A stretch of 57,263 bases of DNA, from the NCBI GenBank assembly GCA_006844585.1, contig SPJM01000359.1, positions 1-57,263 of the forward strand, in the 5' to 3' direction. The position numbers and the translations under genes are program-made. The notes beneath the pieces were generated by a model that was not told the origin of the DNA, did not search any database, and worked only from the letters and a program-made list of their open reading frames with translations. This DNA is from Methylococcaceae bacterium. GTDB lineage: Bacteria > Pseudomonadota > Gammaproteobacteria > Methylococcales > Methylomonadaceae. This document shows positions 50,396 to 57,263 of the stretch, in pieces; the stretch's first letter is position 1; each line of letters opens with the position of its first letter.

Positions 50396-52017
50396 ATTTC
50401 TATCACTGTGGTCTCCGCATTGGGTAGATACAAAGTAAAACAATTTTGATTGTCTTTGCGCGAATAACTGAGCTTAGCTTTATTCAATTCCGCTAACTCG
50501 CGCGATATGTAAAGTCCCAGACCGGTGCCTTTATTTGAAGTGGTGAAAAAAGGTTCAAATAAATGTTTTTGGATTTCCGAAGAGATAGCGCCGCCGCTAT
50601 CCATCACATGAATGCAAGGCGTTTCATCGCTCAAGTCGGCGACTATTTTAACAATTTGATTTTTACCGCCGCTATATATTATCGCGTTGCTGCATAAATT
50701 ATTGAGTATTTGTTTCAGATGACCGCTGTCAAAAAGGGTATTTAATGGATGAGTCGTAAAAATGAGTCGAAAACTATCAGCAGAATAAGCATTTTCGTGA
50801 ATCACGCCTTCTATAAAGCCGGGCAGCCAGCGCTCTAAAACAATTTTTTCCTGTTTTGAAGGCGAACGCCTGGATAAATTCAGAATATCCTCGATAATTC
50901 CATTGACCCTTTTGCAATGGGTTTGAATGATTTCAATCAAGCGCTGGTCTTGCGCGTTGAGTTGGTCTAATTCTGATAATAACTGTCCGGCATGACTGAT
51001 GGCGCTTAAAGGATTGCGGATTTCATGAGCGATACTGGCTGTTAAATGACCTAAAGAAGCTAATTTATTTTGTTGCAAACGTTGATTATGCAAGGCGACA
51101 TCTTCCAAAATAATCAGAAACAGGGTTTCGCCGGGGATATTTAAAGCGCCGAAACGCACTTGTATTTCATTATCATCATTAAATTCAAGAATAGCGAAAT
51201 TTTGTTTGGGATCGTTCAGCCAGTATTCAAAAGAGGTTTGTAAAGAATCGGAAAGATGTTTCAGCGCAGGCGGCATATTGCTTAGGTTCAGCAAGTTTAA
51301 TGCAGCGTTGTTGCTGAGTTGGATGCGTTGGTGCAAGTCGCAAATAATAATGCCGCTTTGCAGATGTTGAATAATGTAACGATTAAGGTTTTCCAATCGA
51401 GAAATCATTTGTTGGCGTTCGCTGGCCAACAATTCCGACCTTTCCGATTGCTTGGCCATTACATAAGATAAAAAGGCGGTGGTGAAATACGACATCCCCA
51501 GCATGCCGGAATAGGTAAAAGTGGTTTTTTCAAATGCGTTGGTTTGCAAGGCGTATAATTGTTCAGCTAACACAGACAAGCTGGCCAAAGCTGCAAACAG
51601 CATAGCACAGCGTCCGCCGACCAGCATTCCGCCGCCGGCGGTGCTGACCACCAGCAAAATGCCCAGGCCGCTGCTGACCCCGCCGCAAGCGTGCATTAAA
51701 AAAGTGATAAAAATAATATCCAGGTAAATGTATAGTTGCGCTTGATGAACGTAAGGAATTAAGCGCAAAAATATAAGCGGCGTGGAAAGGAAGGTGCTAA
51801 TCAAGTACAGCGAACTGCTTATAAAATACAGTTCCGGGTCATGACTGCCTAGAATTGAGGGGCCGAAGTCGCTCAGATATAAAACCACAAACAAATTGGC
51901 GGTGATAAAGCGATAAAGATAAAAAACTTTAAGCAATAACCAGGCCTGCGACTCCGGAATCACATAGTTTTTAGAAAATGCACAAGGGCGTATGGTGTTG
52001 TTTAAATTTTCCTGCAT
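50392..52017 (-). CDS. pilS: Sensor histidine kinase PilS
   Basis: A 541-residue membrane kinase with six hydrophobic helices (about residues 28-195), a PAS-like domain (about 215-310), the H-box TASIAHEIRNPLSAISHAGQ and a HATPase domain with the N-box QILNNLCSNAIIYSGG and the G-boxes MDSGGAIS and GTGLGLYI. PilS senses PilA in the membrane and phosphorylates PilR. The stop overlaps the pilR start. Its 5' gap to sucC is 395 bases. Confidence 0.93.
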   Translation of the reverse strand: MQENLNNTIRPCAFSKNYVIPESQAWLLLKVFYLYRFITANLFVVLYLSDFGPSILGSHDPELYFISSSLYLISTFLSTPLIFLRLIPYVHQAQLYIYLDIIFITFLMHACGGVSSGLGILLVVSTAGGGMLVGGRCAMLFAALASLSVLAEQLYALQTNAFEKTTFTYSGMLGMSYFTTAFLSYVMAKQSERSELLASERQQMISRLENLNRYIIQHLQSGIIICDLHQRIQLSNNAALNLLNLSNMPPALKHLSDSLQTSFEYWLNDPKQNFAILEFNDDNEIQVRFGALNIPGETLFLIILEDVALHNQRLQQNKLASLGHLTASIAHEIRNPLSAISHAGQLLSELDQLNAQDQRLIEIIQTHCKRVNGIIEDILNLSRRSPSKQEKIVLERWLPGFIEGVIHENAYSADSFRLIFTTHPLNTLFDSGHLKQILNNLCSNAIIYSGGKNQIVKIVADLSDETPCIHVMDSGGAISSEIQKHLFEPFFTTSNKGTGLGLYISRELAELNKAKLSYSRKDNQNCFTLYLPNAETTVIEI

Positions 52018-52412
52018 AAAAAATAATCTTTTCCATCTAAGGAACTGACCAATATCAAATGAGCGGGATGATAATCAGTATAGCGGTTATTTTTTACACC
52101 GTTTTAGACGCTTGCCGTTCATCGTCGATCATAAATTTCAGAAGTTTTGTAAGCACTAACCTTTATTAGCAAGCCCAAACGCAATGGAATTCTGCTAGAG
52201 CACGCCCAGACAATTCTGTTAATCCGGATAAATCTAAGCCAAATTGAGCAAAATTATAGTAAAGCGTTTGTTAAGTTCCCATTAATCCGCTAAATTAATA
52301 GCCTCTAACATGTTGTTGCAACTCTCTACCCATTTTTACGATGCCTGGCTATCGGGGTAAGTCGTTGTTTGTTTTTCGTTGTGCGCAAAAAAATTTTTAA
52401 TTTGGAGATTAA
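52018..52412. other. Divergent gap between pilS and sucC
   Basis: About 395 bases hold the promoters of the divergent pilSR and sucCD operons. GGAG lies 8 bases before the sucC ATG. No clear operator, hairpin or small gene was recognised. AT-rich stretches near 52250 and 52390 could be promoter elements, but no box was convincing. Confidence 0.5.
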
Positions 52413-53582
52413 ATGAATATTCATGAATATCAGGCCAAGCAGTTATTTCGGCAATACGCAGTACCGGTTCCTGAAGGCGATTATGCAACTTCGTCGGAAA
52501 CGGCTAGACAGGTCGCAGAGTCTTTGCCTGCAGACGGTTGGGTGATTAAAGCGCAAGTACACGCAGGCGCCCGCGGCAAAGCCGGGGGGGTTAAATTCGC
52601 CAAAACGCTGGATGAAGTGGCTGAGCATACTGAACAATTGTTGGGAACGCGGCTGGTGACAATTCAAACAACCGCCGAAGGGTTGCCGGTAGAATCGGTA
52701 ATGGTAGAAAACCTCAATCCGATTAAGGATGAGTTTTACCTCAGCCTATTGGTGGATAGAGAAACTGAAAAACTGATGTTTATCGCTTCCGCAGCGGGCG
52801 GCATGGATATTGAAGCGGTTGCCGCCGAAACGCCGGAAAAAATTATTAACCAGGCGGTTCACCCTGCGGCGGGCCTGCAAGGTTTTCAATGCAGAAATGT
52901 GGCTAAGGCGTTGGGCTTGCAAGGCGCTCAAGCAAAACAACTGGCACAAGTAATGCGGGGCATGTATCAACTGTTTTTGGAAAAAGACGCCAGCCAAATT
53001 GAAATCAATCCATTGGTTGAGACGGAAAACGGCGATATTATCGCCTTGGACGCCAAAATTAATTTTGACGACAATGCGGTTCCCGCCCACCCGGATATTC
53101 TGGAAATGCGCGACCAGGGCCAAGAAGATGAAAAAGAGTGCAAGGCGCAGCTTTATGATTTGAACTATGTCACTTTGGATGGCGAAATCGGCTGTATGGT
53201 CAACGGCGCAGGGTTAGCGATGGCGACTATGGATTTGGTTAAATTTAAAGGCGGCTCTCCGGCCAACTTTCTCGATGTCGGCGGCGGCACGAATGCGGAA
53301 AAAGTGGCGGAAGCTTTTAAACTGATTCTTTCCGATGGCCAAGTAAAAGCGGTATTAGTTAATATTTTCGGCGGTATTGTGCAATGTAATTTGATTGCCG
53401 AAGGTATTTTGGCGGCGGTCAAAGAAATCGACTTAACCGTGCCGGTGGTCGTCAGATTGGAAGGCACCAATGCTGAACAAGGTTTGGCTTTACTTGACCA
53501 ATCCGGATTAGGATTGGCGACTGCCGAAAATTTGAATGAAGCTGCTGAAAAAGTGGTGGCATTGGCTGGAGAACAAGCATGA
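52413..53582 (+). CDS. sucC: Succinyl-CoA ligase beta subunit
   Basis: A 389-residue ATP-grasp subunit of the TCA-cycle succinyl-CoA ligase. [20 protein letters not shown] and [20 protein letters not shown] are typical. EINPLVET and [11 protein letters not shown] are the grasp motifs, and [16 protein letters not shown] is conserved near the end. A related malate-CoA ligase (MtkA) exists in some methanotrophs; the sequence looks closer to SucC. The stop overlaps sucD as ATGA. Confidence 0.93.
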   Translation: MNIHEYQAKQLFRQYAVPVPEGDYATSSETARQVAESLPADGWVIKAQVHAGARGKAGGVKFAKTLDEVAEHTEQLLGTRLVTIQTTAEGLPVESVMVENLNPIKDEFYLSLLVDRETEKLMFIASAAGGMDIEAVAAETPEKIINQAVHPAAGLQGFQCRNVAKALGLQGAQAKQLAQVMRGMYQLFLEKDASQIEINPLVETENGDIIALDAKINFDDNAVPAHPDILEMRDQGQEDEKECKAQLYDLNYVTLDGEIGCMVNGAGLAMATMDLVKFKGGSPANFLDVGGGTNAEKVAEAFKLILSDGQVKAVLVNIFGGIVQCNLIAEGILAAVKEIDLTVPVVVRLEGTNAEQGLALLDQSGLGLATAENLNEAAEKVVALAGEQA

Positions 53583-54445
53583 GCATCCTGATTGATAAAA
53601 ACACCAAATTAATTTGTCAGGGTTTTACCGGCAAACAAGGGACTTTCCATTCTGAACAAACGCTGGCTTACGGCACTCAATTAGTGGGCGGGGTAACGCC
53701 GGGCCGCAGCGGTCAAACGCATTTGGAGCTGCCGGTTTTCGACACGGTTCAGGAAGCAGTCGGTGAAACCGGGGCAACCGCCAGCGTCATCTATGTGCCG
53801 CCTTTTTTCGCCGCAGACGCAATTTTAGAAGCGGTAGACGCCGGCATGGAATTGATTGTCTGCATCACCGAAGGAATACCGGTATTACATATGATGCGGG
53901 TGAAGGCGGCGATGGCGGAAACTGACGCCTTATTAGTCGGCCCTAATTGTCCCGGCGTGATTACGCCAGGGGAGTGTAAAATCGGCATTATGCCGGGACA
54001 TATTCATCAGCCCGGTAAAATCGGCATTGTTTCGCGTTCAGGCACCTTAACTTATGAAGCGGTGCATCAAACTACCCTGCAAGGGTTAGGACAAAGCACT
54101 TGCGTCGGCATCGGCGGCGACCCGATTCACGGCATGAACTTTATCGATGTCATCTCCCGTTTTCAGGATGATGAACAAACCGAAGGCATTATTATGGTCG
54201 GTGAAATCGGCGGCAGCGAGGAAGAAGAAGCGGCTGAATACATTAAACAGCATGTCAGCAAACCTGTGGTCGGTTATATCACCGGCAGAACCGCGCCGCC
54301 GGGAAAAAGAATGGGCCATGCCGGGGCAATTGTGACCGGCGGTAAAGGCACTGCGGAAGGCAAGGTCGCAGCTTTGCAGGATGCCGGAGTCGAAGTGGTG
54401 GATTCTCCTGCTGATTTAGGCGAAGCAATGATTAAACACTTCTAA
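53579..54445 (+). CDS. sucD: Succinyl-CoA ligase alpha subunit
   Basis: A 288-residue alpha subunit. [20 protein letters not shown] is the CoA-binding fold, [20 protein letters not shown] is conserved, and the phosphohistidine is in [18 protein letters not shown]. It forms the heterotetramer with SucC and makes ATP or GTP from succinyl-CoA. Its ATG overlaps the sucC stop by 4 bases. A strong palindrome follows 40 bases after the stop. Confidence 0.95.
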   Translation: MSILIDKNTKLICQGFTGKQGTFHSEQTLAYGTQLVGGVTPGRSGQTHLELPVFDTVQEAVGETGATASVIYVPPFFAADAILEAVDAGMELIVCITEGIPVLHMMRVKAAMAETDALLVGPNCPGVITPGECKIGIMPGHIHQPGKIGIVSRSGTLTYEAVHQTTLQGLGQSTCVGIGGDPIHGMNFIDVISRFQDDEQTEGIIMVGEIGGSEEEEAAEYIKQHVSKPVVGYITGRTAPPGKRMGHAGAIVTGGKGTAEGKVAALQDAGVEVVDSPADLGEAMIKHF

Positions 54446-54484
54446 TACACTTCGTTCTCTAAATAATTAATACTATTCACCTTT

Positions 54485-54542
54485 GGGGCGCAGGCTTTAG
54501 CCTGCATCGTCGGCTACTTATGCAGGCTAAAGCCTGCGCCCC
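54485..54542. repeat. Large GC-rich palindrome after sucD
   Basis: GGGGCGCAGGCTTTAGCCTG plus CAT (54485-54507) is the perfect 23-base inverse of 54520-54542, with a 12-base loop. Each arm contains a smaller palindrome, GCAGGCTTTAGCCTGC. It is of the kind found as dispersed extragenic repeats in many bacteria and could also end sucCD transcription. There is no T-run. Confidence 0.8.
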
Positions 54543-54578
54543 AATTCATCTGTTATTTAAAGTGCTGAATGATTATTG

Positions 54579-54854
54579 ATGAAAGAAATTGTATGGACAG
54601 AGTATTTCAGGTACAGAGCGAAACTACGTGGTTTTGATTTGTCAATTATCCAAGAAATAATCCAGTTCAGTGATGAAAGATATTATGATATGGCGACCGG
54701 AAGATTGGTGGTTATTGGGAAAGAAGCAAATGTATTGGTAATGATTCCTCATGAAATCGATAAAAAAGATATAATTACACCAATAACAATTCATGCTACG
54801 ACTCGTCAACAAATTAACCATAGGGTGAGAAGCGGAAGGTTTGAAAATGAATGA
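54579..54854 (+). CDS. Toxin-like protein (DUF4258-like) paired with DUF2283
   Basis: A 91-residue protein. A helical N-terminus (MKEIVWTEYFRYRAKLRGFD) is followed by a beta-rich core (YYDMATGRLVVIGKEANVLV and the run ITPITIHATTRQQINHR). The layout resembles DUF4258 and RelE/BrnT-fold toxins, but no exact family is certain. The ATG at 54579 is preferred over an in-frame TTG. It overlaps the DUF2283 gene by 8 bases. Such pairs occur as candidate toxin-antitoxin modules. Confidence 0.65.
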   Translation: MKEIVWTEYFRYRAKLRGFDLSIIQEIIQFSDERYYDMATGRLVVIGKEANVLVMIPHEIDKKDIITPITIHATTRQQINHRVRSGRFENE

Positions 54855-55077
54855 TTCAAAATTAACGTATTTTGAGGAAGAAGATATTTTACACCTTGTT
54901 ATTTCAGAAGACCGTGAGTCTGATAGTGTTGAAATCAGTCCTAATATTACGGCGGAAATGAATGAAAAAGGTGAGCTCATCGGTATCGAAATCTTACAGG
55001 CAAGTTCTTTTTTAAGAGATTCAATATTGGAAACAACTCAAGCGAAATTATTACAGCTTGGAAACAAAGTAGCGTAA
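54847..55077 (+). CDS. DUF2283 antitoxin-like protein
   Basis: A 76-residue protein. LTYFEEEDILHLVISEDR and SVEISPNITAEMNEKGELIG, then IEILQASSFL, match the DUF2283 pattern, a small beta-sheet domain often encoded next to DUF4258 or similar proteins. The ATG at 54847 lies inside the toxin-like gene (8-base overlap). As the second gene of the pair it is the candidate antitoxin. Function is inferred from pairing only. Confidence 0.75.
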   Translation: MNDSKLTYFEEEDILHLVISEDRESDSVEISPNITAEMNEKGELIGIEILQASSFLRDSILETTQAKLLQLGNKVA

Positions 55078-55135
55078 TTTATTCTGCATTATCTTCCTTA
55101 TTTGTATTTTATACACCCTCCATTTTGCTGTTTCC

Positions 55136-56758
55136 ATGTCATTAAAAATTGCTTTAGCCCAAATCAACCCCACGGTCGGGAATATTACTTATAACCGGGA
55201 TAAAATCATTCAATCCGCCGAATACGCTCGCGATCAATTGGGCGCTGACTTGGTGGTGTTTCCTGAATTAACGATTACCGCCTATCCCCCTGAAGACCTG
55301 TTGTTTAGAGCTGATTTTATTAATGAAGCGCAAGCGGCTGTTAATGAAATCCGTAAACGCGTTAGCGGCATTGCGGTCGTGGTTGGGTTCCCCGAATTGC
55401 TGGACGGTCGTTTATACAACAGCGCTATCTTGATCAGGAACGGCGAAAAATCAAAAACCTACCGAAAAAAACAACTACCGAATTACGGCGTTTTCGATGA
55501 ACAGCGGTATTTTTCAGCCTATGACGAACTCTGTTTATTTGAAATCAAGGGACAGCGCGTCGGACTGACTATTTGTGAAGATATATGGCAGAGCGAGCGT
55601 ATTGCCGAGTATAAGCAAGCCGACGCTGATGTGGTGTTAACCTTGAATGCCTCGCCCTATCATAAGGGAAAAATCAAACAACGCGAACAAGTAGTGGTTT
55701 CGCAAGCCGTTGAACATGCTTTGCCTATTGTCTATGTCAACCAATTCGGTGGTCAGGACGAGCTGGTGTTTGACGGCGCATCGTTTGTGGTTAACGGCGA
55801 AGGCGATGTTGTTTATCGGGCCGCCGAATTTGAAGAACATATTGATGTGGTTGAATTTGAACAGGGTCAGCCTCAAAAAAGCTTATCTACCCCGCTTTTG
55901 GATGAGCTTTCCAGCAGTTATCAAGCGCTAGTTTTGGGCGTTAAAGATTATGTCAGAAAAAATGGTTTTAAAGGCGCGCTGTTAGGGCTTTCCGGTGGTA
56001 TTGATTCGGCTTTGGTGGCGGCGGTTGCGGTTGATGCATTAGGCTCTGAAAATGTTGAAGTGGTGTTAATGCCCTCTCGTTACACCCAGGATATGAGTAA
56101 TGAAGATGCTGTTTTGGAAGCCGAAGCGTTAGGCGTTCGCCATCATATTATCGCTATTGAACCGGCGGTGCTGGCTTTCAATGAAATGTTACAAGCTCTT
56201 TTTGCTGGCAGCGCAAAAGATACGACTGAAGAAAATATCCAGGCGCGCTCTCGCGGGGTATTGTTAATGGCTTTATCCAATAAACAAGGCAAGCTGCTGT
56301 TAACGACGGGCAATAAGAGTGAAATGAGCGTCGGCTATGCGACCTTATACGGCGATATGGCGGGCGGTTTCGCGCCGATTAAGGATGTGCCCAAATTATG
56401 GGTTTACCAGTTAGCGCGTTACCGTAACAGCATTTCGCCGGTTATTCCCGAACGGGTTATTACTCGGCCGCCTTCCGCCGAGTTAGCGCCGGATCAAATA
56501 GATGAAGATTCTTTGCCGCCTTATGAAATTTTAGATCCGATTTTGGAGAAATATATTGAATTGGATCAATCGGCGGAACAAATTATCGCTGCCGGTTTTA
56601 GTCGGGAAGCAGTTGATCGAGCCATCTCTCTCGTCGATAGAAATGAATATAAACGTCGCCAAGCGCCGCCGGGGGTCAGGATTACACCCAGAGCTTTTGG
56701 TCGCGACCGCCGCTATCCGATCACATCCGGTTATCGCGGCAACCGCTATTCAAAGTAA
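55136..56758 (+). CDS. nadE: Glutamine-dependent NAD synthetase
   Basis: A 540-residue enzyme that amidates deamido-NAD. The N-terminal nitrilase-type glutaminase has the Glu in FPELTITAYPPEDLLF, the Lys in YRKKQLPNYGVFDEQRYF and the Cys in VGLTICEDIWQ. The C-terminal synthetase has the P-loop LGLSGGIDSALVAAV and TTGNKSEMSVGYATLYGDM. It starts 58 bases after the DUF2283 gene. A SemiSWEET gene follows after 12 bases. Confidence 0.95.
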   Translation: MSLKIALAQINPTVGNITYNRDKIIQSAEYARDQLGADLVVFPELTITAYPPEDLLFRADFINEAQAAVNEIRKRVSGIAVVVGFPELLDGRLYNSAILIRNGEKSKTYRKKQLPNYGVFDEQRYFSAYDELCLFEIKGQRVGLTICEDIWQSERIAEYKQADADVVLTLNASPYHKGKIKQREQVVVSQAVEHALPIVYVNQFGGQDELVFDGASFVVNGEGDVVYRAAEFEEHIDVVEFEQGQPQKSLSTPLLDELSSSYQALVLGVKDYVRKNGFKGALLGLSGGIDSALVAAVAVDALGSENVEVVLMPSRYTQDMSNEDAVLEAEALGVRHHIIAIEPAVLAFNEMLQALFAGSAKDTTEENIQARSRGVLLMALSNKQGKLLLTTGNKSEMSVGYATLYGDMAGGFAPIKDVPKLWVYQLARYRNSISPVIPERVITRPPSAELAPDQIDEDSLPPYEILDPILEKYIELDQSAEQIIAAGFSREAVDRAISLVDRNEYKRRQAPPGVRITPRAFGRDRRYPITSGYRGNRYSK

Positions 56759-56770
56759 AATTCCGGCATT

Positions 56771-57052
56771 ATGATGAACCTATCCCTCTCCCCTGAATTA
56801 ATCGGTTATATTGCGGCGACCTTAACCACCGCTTCTTTTTTACCGCAAGCGTTAATGACGATTAAAACCCGCAATACCGCTTCTTTATCGTTGGGCATGT
56901 ACAGCGCTTTTACTTTAGGCGTATTGCTGTGGCTGATTTATGGCTGGCATCTGCAAGACTTGGCCATTATTGCCGCCAATGCAGTGACTTTACTGCTATC
57001 GGCGACTATTTTGGCTTTTAAGCTGTATAACACAGTGCTAAATAAAGAATAA
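56771..57052 (+). CDS. SemiSWEET-like three-helix transporter
   Basis: A 93-residue membrane protein with three helices (about 9-27, 41-58 and 64-85). SFLPQALMTIKTRNTASLSL contains the PQ-loop and the Ser-Leu pattern after helix 1 of SemiSWEET proteins, which form sugar-transporting dimers. Sugar or another small solute as substrate is a family inference. Two ATGs lie in tandem; either can start the protein. It lies close behind nadE and may be co-transcribed. Confidence 0.85.
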   Translation: MMNLSLSPELIGYIAATLTTASFLPQALMTIKTRNTASLSLGMYSAFTLGVLLWLIYGWHLQDLAIIAANAVTLLLSATILAFKLYNTVLNKE

Positions 57053-57053
57053 G

Positions 57054-57263
57054 TTATTGAATGCTAAAAGAACGGGTCACGGAATCATCGCTGATGCAAT
57101 TGCCGTTATAGGCGTTAACAAAAACAAAAAAAGCATCGCCGGGCGATAAGTCTACGCTGATTGAAGTATCCTGTCCCAAGTCCAGGCTGAAAATAGGGCT
57201 CATGCTGGGAAAAGGGGCATAAAAGAGTCGATAGCCCTCGGCAAAATCATTGTTCCAAGAAGC
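57054..57263 (-). CDS. C-terminal end of a secreted protein, partial
   Basis: The last 69 residues of a gene that enters from the right edge on the minus strand. The sequence (EGYRLFYAPFPSMSPIFSLD and FFVFVNAYNGNCISDDSVTR) is a beta-sandwich-like pattern with one cysteine and ends SFSIQ. It resembles fibronectin type III-like domains of extracellular proteins. It converges with the SemiSWEET gene with no space between their stops. The rest is outside the window. Confidence 0.65.
   Translation of the reverse strand, partial: ASWNNDFAEGYRLFYAPFPSMSPIFSLDLGQDTSISVDLSPGDAFFVFVNAYNGNCISDDSVTRSFSIQ

Noticed and set aside
52413-54445. Malate-CoA ligase (mtkAB) of the serine cycle
   Set aside because: The proteins look more like SucC and SucD; no serine-cycle genes are adjacent.
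1-57263. CRISPR array
   Set aside because: No regularly spaced short direct repeats were found; the repeats present are palindromes and the two 162-bp elements.

Overview
The window is a piece of a gammaproteobacterial chromosome of moderate to slightly low GC, densely coded on both strands. The type II secretion genes in the order G-H-I-J-K-L-M-N-D (the Xanthomonas xps order), PilS/PilR, the NlpE-like and MsbA proteins and the UbiX/RibA/SucCD housekeeping genes all fit Gammaproteobacteria. A methanotroph-like lineage (Methylococcales) is possible, but no diagnostic gene is present, so this is a weak guess. There is no rRNA, prophage, CRISPR array or complete insertion sequence.

Layout. 1-7298 (minus): a chemosensory operon with a transmembrane MCP, CheY, a STAS-domain protein, CheA, a second MCP, CheW and the start of CheR, which runs off the left edge. 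7659-15203 (minus): a type II secretion operon gspG-H-I-J-K-L-M-N-D without gspE/F, interrupted between gspH and gspI by a 164-bp palindromic element. 15606-21892: a glycine-zipper membrane protein, then a minus-strand vWA protein, PspA-like protein and membrane protein divergent from a plus-strand OmpR-type regulator and sensor kinase, with tandem 11-bp-spaced repeats in the shared promoter region. 21904-25038 (minus): a Septu-like defence operon (PtuA-type ATPase and PtuB-type HNH nuclease) with a SEC-C protein as first gene, followed upstream by a SNF2 helicase and a glycosyltransferase. 29473-38557: MsbA, a BASS-type transporter, an ETHE1-like persulfide dioxygenase, an NlpE-like protein, proline iminopeptidase, UbiX, an orphan efflux adaptor, a Tim44-like protein and a methyltransferase. 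39418-43508: a four-gene locus of exported proteins (caspase-like protein with a coiled-coil tail, a small protein, an outer-membrane barrel and a secreted repeat protein). 43583-45155: a degenerate HD-GYP protein, a duplicated fragment of its 3' end, and a broken VapBC-like pair between the two. 45267-57263: RibA, a Lon-like protease, tRNA-Val, a GFA-fold protein, PilR/PilS, SucC/SucD, a toxin-antitoxin-like pair with a DUF2283 protein, NadE, a SemiSWEET and the tail of a secreted protein.

The most interesting structure outside genes is a family of small non-coding mobile elements. Two 162-bp copies (19600-19761 and, inverted, 39115-39276) have TTAACCCAGC ends and are about 93% identical by eye. 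The first copy sits exactly between a response regulator and its kinase and encodes the regulator's last 11 residues. A different 164-bp element ends at, and supplies, the gspH stop codon. The best candidates for undescribed systems are the SEC-C plus Septu operon and the exported caspase-like locus.
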